From Macrosoma leucophasiata (lineage: Eukaryota > Arthropoda > Insecta > Lepidoptera > Hedylidae), in NCBI GenBank assembly GCA_036365455.1, contig JAWQUS010000022.1, forward strand, positions 7,068,001 to 7,132,000: a stretch of 64,000 nt of DNA. The letters run 5' to 3'. The translations under genes were made by a program, and so were the position numbers. This document shows positions 60,801 to 64,000 of this stretch, piece after piece. A model generated the notes under the pieces. It saw nothing but the letters and a program-made list of their open reading frames with translations, ran no database searches and had not been told where the DNA came from. Within the stretch, counting starts at the first letter, position 1, and each line of letters begins with the position of its first letter.

Positions 60801-63702
60801 TTGCAGGTTTATGCTTAAGTACATCATGAAAATATTAACGGCGCGATTGATTTACTGAATTATTATCTTTTAGCAATATCTACTTGGTGTCATAAGTTTG
60901 GTATATCGGTGAACACCAGCAAATGTCAAGCTATTGTGTTAGGTAGTCATTATCACATCAGCAAGCTTAATTTAAATAACCTAGCGCCATTACTCTTAGA
61001 TAACATTCCAATTGTAATTTCCCATAATGTAAAAGACTTAGGTATATATTTGGATGTTAATCTTAACTGGGATTACCAAGTTAGTAATATCTATAAAAAC
61101 GCTACTGCGTCACTGCGTTCTCTTTATTGATTCAAGAATTTTCTTCCCTCTAAAACTAAACTTCTCTTAGTACAATCGCTCATTCTTCCGGCCATTGATT
61201 ATGCAGATGTTTGTTACTCCGATTTATCTCAAGAACTCCTGAACAAAATGGATCGCATACTTAACAATTGTATCCGTTTTATTTATGGTCTCCGTAAATA
61301 TGATCACATTTCTTCATACCGTGCTAAACTTAATTGGCTTCCCATCCGGCAAAGAAGATCCATTAGGATTCTTTGTCAGCTGTTCTCTATCCTTTACGAT
61401 CCACTCTCTCCTCATTATCTCAAACGTAAATTTAAATTTCTTGGACTCTCTCATCATCTCAACCTCCGTTCCTTGGATAATCTCATTTTAGAAATTCCTT
61501 CTCACCGTACTGGCTTTTTATCCAACTCTTTCGCCGTCACAGCTATCAAACTCTGGAACACGCTTCCCGCCTCCATCAAAAAAGCTCCGAGCAAGTTGTC
61601 ATTCAAGCGTAATATACGTAACTTTTATTTAAAAACATCATCATAGACAATCATAATATATCTTCTTGCTATCATTATATTATTTGCCGTTTTCTTCTCA
61701 ATCATATCGATATATATTTATAACATGTATGTTTGTATATTATGTATTTATTTATGTATATTATATGTTTAGATATACATTTTATGTAGTGTAATATTTA
61801 TTCATAGGTTATTTCCTTATTTTATAATTAACTATTTAATTTCTAAGTTTTACGCGCCTTTCATTGTTTTCTATTTACGCAAAGGTTGACTGGTAGACAA
61901 TGCCTTTTAGTAGCATTAAGTCCGCCTTTTGTACAACATTTCTGTGTTTGCAATAAAGTTAAATGGCAGTAGGGGCAGCTACACCTCTTTAGAGACACAA
62001 AACAGCCCAATTTACAGCAAAGCCTAGCTACCCCTCTCTAGATCGTTGACTGGCGACGTTTTTGCTGCTAGATAAGATTACCGTGGCTTACAATCGATTC
62101 CAATGTCGCATTCAGGCATTTTTAATCAATCTACGCCAATGCCCCTTTATCCAAGTTTACTGTTAAAAAAATAAAAAAGTTGTTCCTCATTTTACACTGA
62201 CTCCCAATGTCTCTGCGAAGACTCAGATTTTCGAGCATGTCAGTCAGTCCTGGGCTGTTGACGATTTGACGATACAAAGAGTCAAGTGTACCAAGCTGGT
62301 ATTTGTGGGCTCTTGCCCACAAATAAGAGTAGTATTCCAGATTACCTGAGCTGTTTACATTCTTTCGCCAAAGTTAACACTTCTCTGGTGCCTCGAATGT
62401 TGATCAAGGTGGCCATTTTGAGTGGCAATTCAAAATGAGTCGACGCCGCTGCATGAAATATGAAATGTACCTGAAAGTAGAAATAAGGGTGTTTTTTAAT
62501 TGTATAGGAACCACCGGGGGAAGTTCGTTCCACAATTTGCACGTTCAGGGCAAGAATGAACGCGTGAATCGGACTGTCGAGCACCCGCAAGTACCCAATC
62601 TGTGCAGGTGGAATTTTTTCTCTTCGGCGTGTGGTGCGATGTAAGAATGAAGACGATGGCACCAGATCGAACGGTTCATCAGAGCACACACCATTGTAGA
62701 GGCGGTAGAAAATGCACTATACAAGTTTTGTGCGTACTGTACATCTTTTGGCTTTGAATCATTTAAATGAAATAATACCCAAAACTGACCTCTTCAGCAA
62801 TATTCCGCCAATCGTTTTCAGCAAGTCCAATCTTCAATTTGGTCATATCACCTTCAACTGCTGCAATTTTATCCGCAAAATTTGGCTGTTCTTTGCGTAA
62901 ATTATCGAAAACCTGATAAATGGATAAAAATTTAACGTAAGAATTTGTGTGTATGTATCTTCACGCCAAGTCACTTTCTTTTTTTTTATGTAATGGAAGT
63001 GGCAAACAAGCATGCAGTTCACATTGATGTTAAGTGATGACTGCAGCCTATAGACACCCACACAAAGACCAAGGTCAAAATGCAGATGTGTCCATCCCTG
63101 AGGCCTATACCTCTGTGCCGGAACCTGACCGGAACACGATAGTGACGAATTGCTTGCCATTTAGCGGCAAGTATATTAGGTAATGCGGTGGTGCCTACGC
63201 CCGCGAGCTCCGTCACTGGAGCTCTACCACCAGTGAAAAGTGTGTATGAATCTTCACGTCAAGTCCCTTACGGGGTAGGCAGAGAGTTTGGAGCGCCAGA
63301 TATCCCGATCCTGACACACCTCCCGTGCTTCTTTTACATTCGTCATTCTCTTCATACATATGTTATTCTCCTCATACATCGTCGGTACACTCCGTGGCCT
63401 GCCTACGCTTCATCTCTAGTAAGCTGTCGCTATTCGAGAATTCTTCTGTCAACTTTTATGTGCCCTGCCCAATGCCACATGTTGCTATTTGGTGGGCTAT
63501 GTCGGTTACTATGGTTCTCATGTAATCTCCTCATTTCTGTTCGACCTTTCACGGAAACTCCGAGATTCTTTTGAGATACGGAACCTTAAAAAGTTATGAT
63601 AGTTTATTTACCGGTTCATTGATATAATCCTCAAATCTCTCCTTGATTTGCTTCCCTTTTTTAGGTCTCATCAAAGTATACACTTGAGCCACATTGCAGG
63701 AT
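51827..63702 (-). CDS. Fatty acyl-CoA reductase FAR-3 (5' partial, 9 exons visible)
   Basis: Reading right to left the exons are 63702-63612, 62912-62790, 62470-62346, 60099-59941, 58090-57981, 55898-55831, 54919-54724, 52777-52597 and 52193-51827. Their lengths and phases match FAR-1 and FAR-2 except that the last exon is 12 nt shorter. No internal stops; about 472 residues visible. Seen: VYMSTAYTHA, active-site [44 protein letters not shown], and a C-terminal hydrophobic segment. It is more diverged than FAR-1 and FAR-2 are from each other, so it probably split off first. The nucleotide-binding exon lies beyond base 64000. Exon 62346-62470 sits between scrambled pieces of a non-LTR retrotransposon. 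The 3' end is close to another truncated retroelement. Likely functional, not proven. Confidence 0.92.
52295..52505. mobile_element. CATAGAGCAAC MITE, left part
   Basis: CATAGAGCAACACGGACCAC followed by the CGTGCTACGCACACAG arm seen in 19187-20427 and 33745-34145. Just upstream of the last FAR-3 exon. Confidence 0.7.
52877..53624. mobile_element. TTAA-flanked non-autonomous DNA element
   Basis: Left end TTTAACTCGCGTATCGCCTG, right end complement TTTAACTCGCGCATCGCCTG; TTAA at both borders suggests a piggyBac-type element. 53207-53293 reads LQDSDASSCSDREDDLSDM and a stop, an acidic coding remnant; one extra base upstream breaks the frame. Confidence 0.65.
53668..53975 (-). mobile_element. SINE-B
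   Basis: Full ends; FAR-3 intron. Confidence 0.8.
54055..54668 (-). mobile_element. SINE-A interrupted by a 5S-like SINE
   Basis: Halves 54055-54120 and 54473-54668 belong to one copy; the insertion is the element at 54121-54462. Confidence 0.85.
54121..54462 (+). mobile_element. 5S-like SINE with exact 10-base target duplication
   Basis: Duplication AGCCTATAGC at 54111-54120 and 54463-54472. Head: GGTTAAGTACTACGGGCGCG then GTGATGGGTGAC, which align with the internal promoter of 5S rRNA (AAGC..CGGGC..GCGG and GGATGGGTGACCGC). Body ends GGACGTATAATGGGTTGCCA and ATT repeats. Reference copy of the family. Confidence 0.85.
54925..55430. other. FAR-3 intron, nothing recognised
   Basis: AT-rich; no repeat identified before the 5S-like SINE. 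Confidence 0.4.
55431..55797 (+). mobile_element. 5S-like SINE, full length
   Basis: ATGGCCCCGCGGCTGGTGTA to ATT repeats; ends 34 bases before the splice donor side of the FAR-3 68-nt exon. Confidence 0.85.
55925..55985 (-). mobile_element. Short RTE 3' fragment
   Basis: Contains AGATGTCCACTGCGGA and CCCCCAAAGAT, the 3'-terminal coding bases of the RTE family; in FAR-3 intron. Confidence 0.5.
56008..56293 (+). mobile_element. SINE-A, full length
   Basis: Complete with A9 tail. FAR-3 intron. Confidence 0.8.
56546..57109. mobile_element. Element with TAAGGCGGCCAAC ends
   Basis: Exact inverted ends of 13 bases; inside are repeats of GCGGGAC. No frame. FAR-3 intron. Confidence 0.5.
57212..57860 (+). 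mobile_element. 5S-like SINE split by SINE-A
   Basis: Head 57212-57290 up to GCGGTCGGGT, body 57588-57860 from CCGCTAGTAGCAAATTA. Confidence 0.75.
57291..57584 (-). mobile_element. SINE-A inserted in a 5S-like SINE
   Basis: Splits the host SINE into 57212-57290 and 57588-57855. Confidence 0.8.
58125..58480 (-). mobile_element. 5S-like SINE
   Basis: Minus-strand copy; its head ends at GGCCATGCGC next to the Tc1-like MITE at 58491. Confidence 0.8.
58491..58738. mobile_element. Tc1-like MITE
   Basis: TA on both sides; ends CAGTACTCAACAATTAATA and complement CAGTGCTCAACAATAAATA. No frame. Confidence 0.75.
58755..58960 (+). mobile_element. Old SINE-A
   Basis: Diverged copy lacking the head; A-tail at 58951. 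Confidence 0.6.
59126..59752. mobile_element. MITE-like repeat with TAGGGTTCCGTAG ends
   Basis: Inverted ends TAGGGTTCCGTAG and CTACGGAACCCTA, a CTGT microsatellite near the left end and a strong internal hairpin (59397-59465). Confidence 0.65.
59397..59465. repeat. Hairpin, 24-base arms
   Basis: TATGGGTGTCCGAACATCAT and complement around an AT loop. Confidence 0.8.
60167..60382 (+). mobile_element. SINE-C, full length
   Basis: Same family, plus strand, ending in about 12 A. FAR-3 intron. Confidence 0.85.
60383..60475 (-). mobile_element. SINE-B fragment
   Basis: Body piece (GGCATATTACCAAACTCC) wedged between SINE-C and the CR1-like element. Confidence 0.6.
60476..61975 (+). mobile_element. 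CR1/jockey-type non-LTR retrotransposon, 5'-truncated
   Basis: A single frame from 60462 to 61646 reads DFSNAFNAVD, SAGVPQGGIISPLLF, catalytic YADDLQVY, then LNNCIRFIYGLRKYDHI, LNWLPIRQRR, AIKLWNTLPASIKKAPS and a stop. It is broken only by a TAA at 60816 and a TGA at 61128 in the same frame. The 3' UTR reaches the GTTGACTGGTAGACAATGCC block and AATAAAGTTAAAT. Dead through two nonsense codons, otherwise well preserved. In FAR-3 intron between the 159- and 125-nt exons. Confidence 0.85.
62200..62345 (-). mobile_element. Jockey/CR1-type fragment, downstream of FAR-3 125-nt exon
   Basis: Reads LWARAHKYQLGTLDSLYRQ and LSLRRDIGS, a more N-terminal part of the same C-terminal region. Its end abuts the exon at 62346. 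Confidence 0.7.
62485..62712 (-). mobile_element. Jockey/CR1-type fragment, upstream of FAR-3 125-nt exon
   Basis: Reads CSDEPFDLVPSSSFLHRTTR and PAQIGYLRVLDSPI; the frame stays open across the intron into the exon at 62470, probably by chance. Confidence 0.75.
62978..63236 (-). mobile_element. SINE-A with internal deletions
   Basis: Inserted next to CTTCACGCC-type repeat copies; loses parts of the centre. Confidence 0.75.
63380..63580 (-). mobile_element. Old RTE fragment
   Basis: Low-similarity copy of the 14420-14680 part of the RTE element (same order of GTGCCCTGCCCA, TTGGTCC-like and CTCCTCATTTCTG blocks). Heavily mutated. Confidence 0.6.
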
Positions 63703-63721
63703 CTGGAAATCATAAATAGTT

Positions 63722-63960
63722 TATTTATATGGCAAACAAGCTTTCACCTCACATGAATGGTAAGTAATGACTGCAGCTTACAGACATCTACATAAAAACC
63801 AGAGGTCAAAAAGTGGATGCGTTGTCATCCCTGAGATCTAAGTTGTTATAGTTATTACGGGGTATTAAGCATCACCTATTATTAAGTACCACCTAACCAG
63901 AACACGTTAGTGTTGCACACTACTATTTGGCTGCAGATAGATTAGGTAACCGCGGTGGTC
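63722..63960 (-). mobile_element. Old SINE-A
   Basis: Diverged (ATGGCAAACAAGCTTTCACC to GATTAGGTAACCGCGGTGGT); starts 20 bases upstream of the FAR-3 exon at 63702. Confidence 0.6.
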
Positions 63961-64000
63961 CCCCCCGAGGGTTTCCGCCTTGTCGTGGCGGGGGGGCTCA

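Overview
The window is an AT-rich, intron- and transposon-dense nuclear region of an insect, almost certainly a moth or butterfly. The coding content is three copies of a fatty acyl-CoA reductase (FAR) gene. The repeats are of kinds abundant in lepidopteran genomes: tRNA- and 5S-like SINEs, mariner, RTE, jockey/CR1-type and BEL/Pao elements, hAT MITEs, and repeats ending in motifs like CTAGCTGACCCGGC. The species cannot be named from the sequence.

Layout. FAR-1 (+) fills 1148-8970; its N-terminal exon lies left of the window. A frameshifted Hsp10 retrocopy cut by a hAT-like MITE follows (9478-10200). Repeats and retroelement pieces fill 10.2-18.2 kb. FAR-2 (+) is complete: nucleotide-binding exon at 18220, stop at 34608, and a tentative 4-nt coding start exon at 14193-14196. 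From 34.7 to 41.9 kb lies a decayed BEL/Pao LTR element (-) bearing nested SINEs and a 1.6-kb repeat. From 42 to 51.8 kb there are hairpins, a tRNA-like sequence, a third mariner, an inverted nuclear copy of mitochondrial cox1, TTAA-flanked DNA elements and retroelement tails. FAR-3 (-) runs from 63702 down to 51827, convergent with FAR-2; its first exon lies right of the window.

The three FAR genes share eight internal exons of identical length (91, 123, 125, 159, 110, 68, 196 and 181 nt) and identical phases, so they descend from one gene by duplication, two in tandem and one inverted. All keep open exons and the YxxxK active site; FAR-2 also shows the TGGSGFLG nucleotide-binding motif. The products should reduce fatty acyl-CoA to fatty alcohols (wax, cuticle or pheromone precursors). 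Which role applies here cannot be told from sequence.

The introns and spacers are an archive of nested insertions, several dated relative to each other by exact target-site duplications. I found no CRISPR array, operon or bacterial system, as expected for an animal nuclear genome. Repeat boundaries are read by eye and are approximate unless a target-site duplication is quoted.
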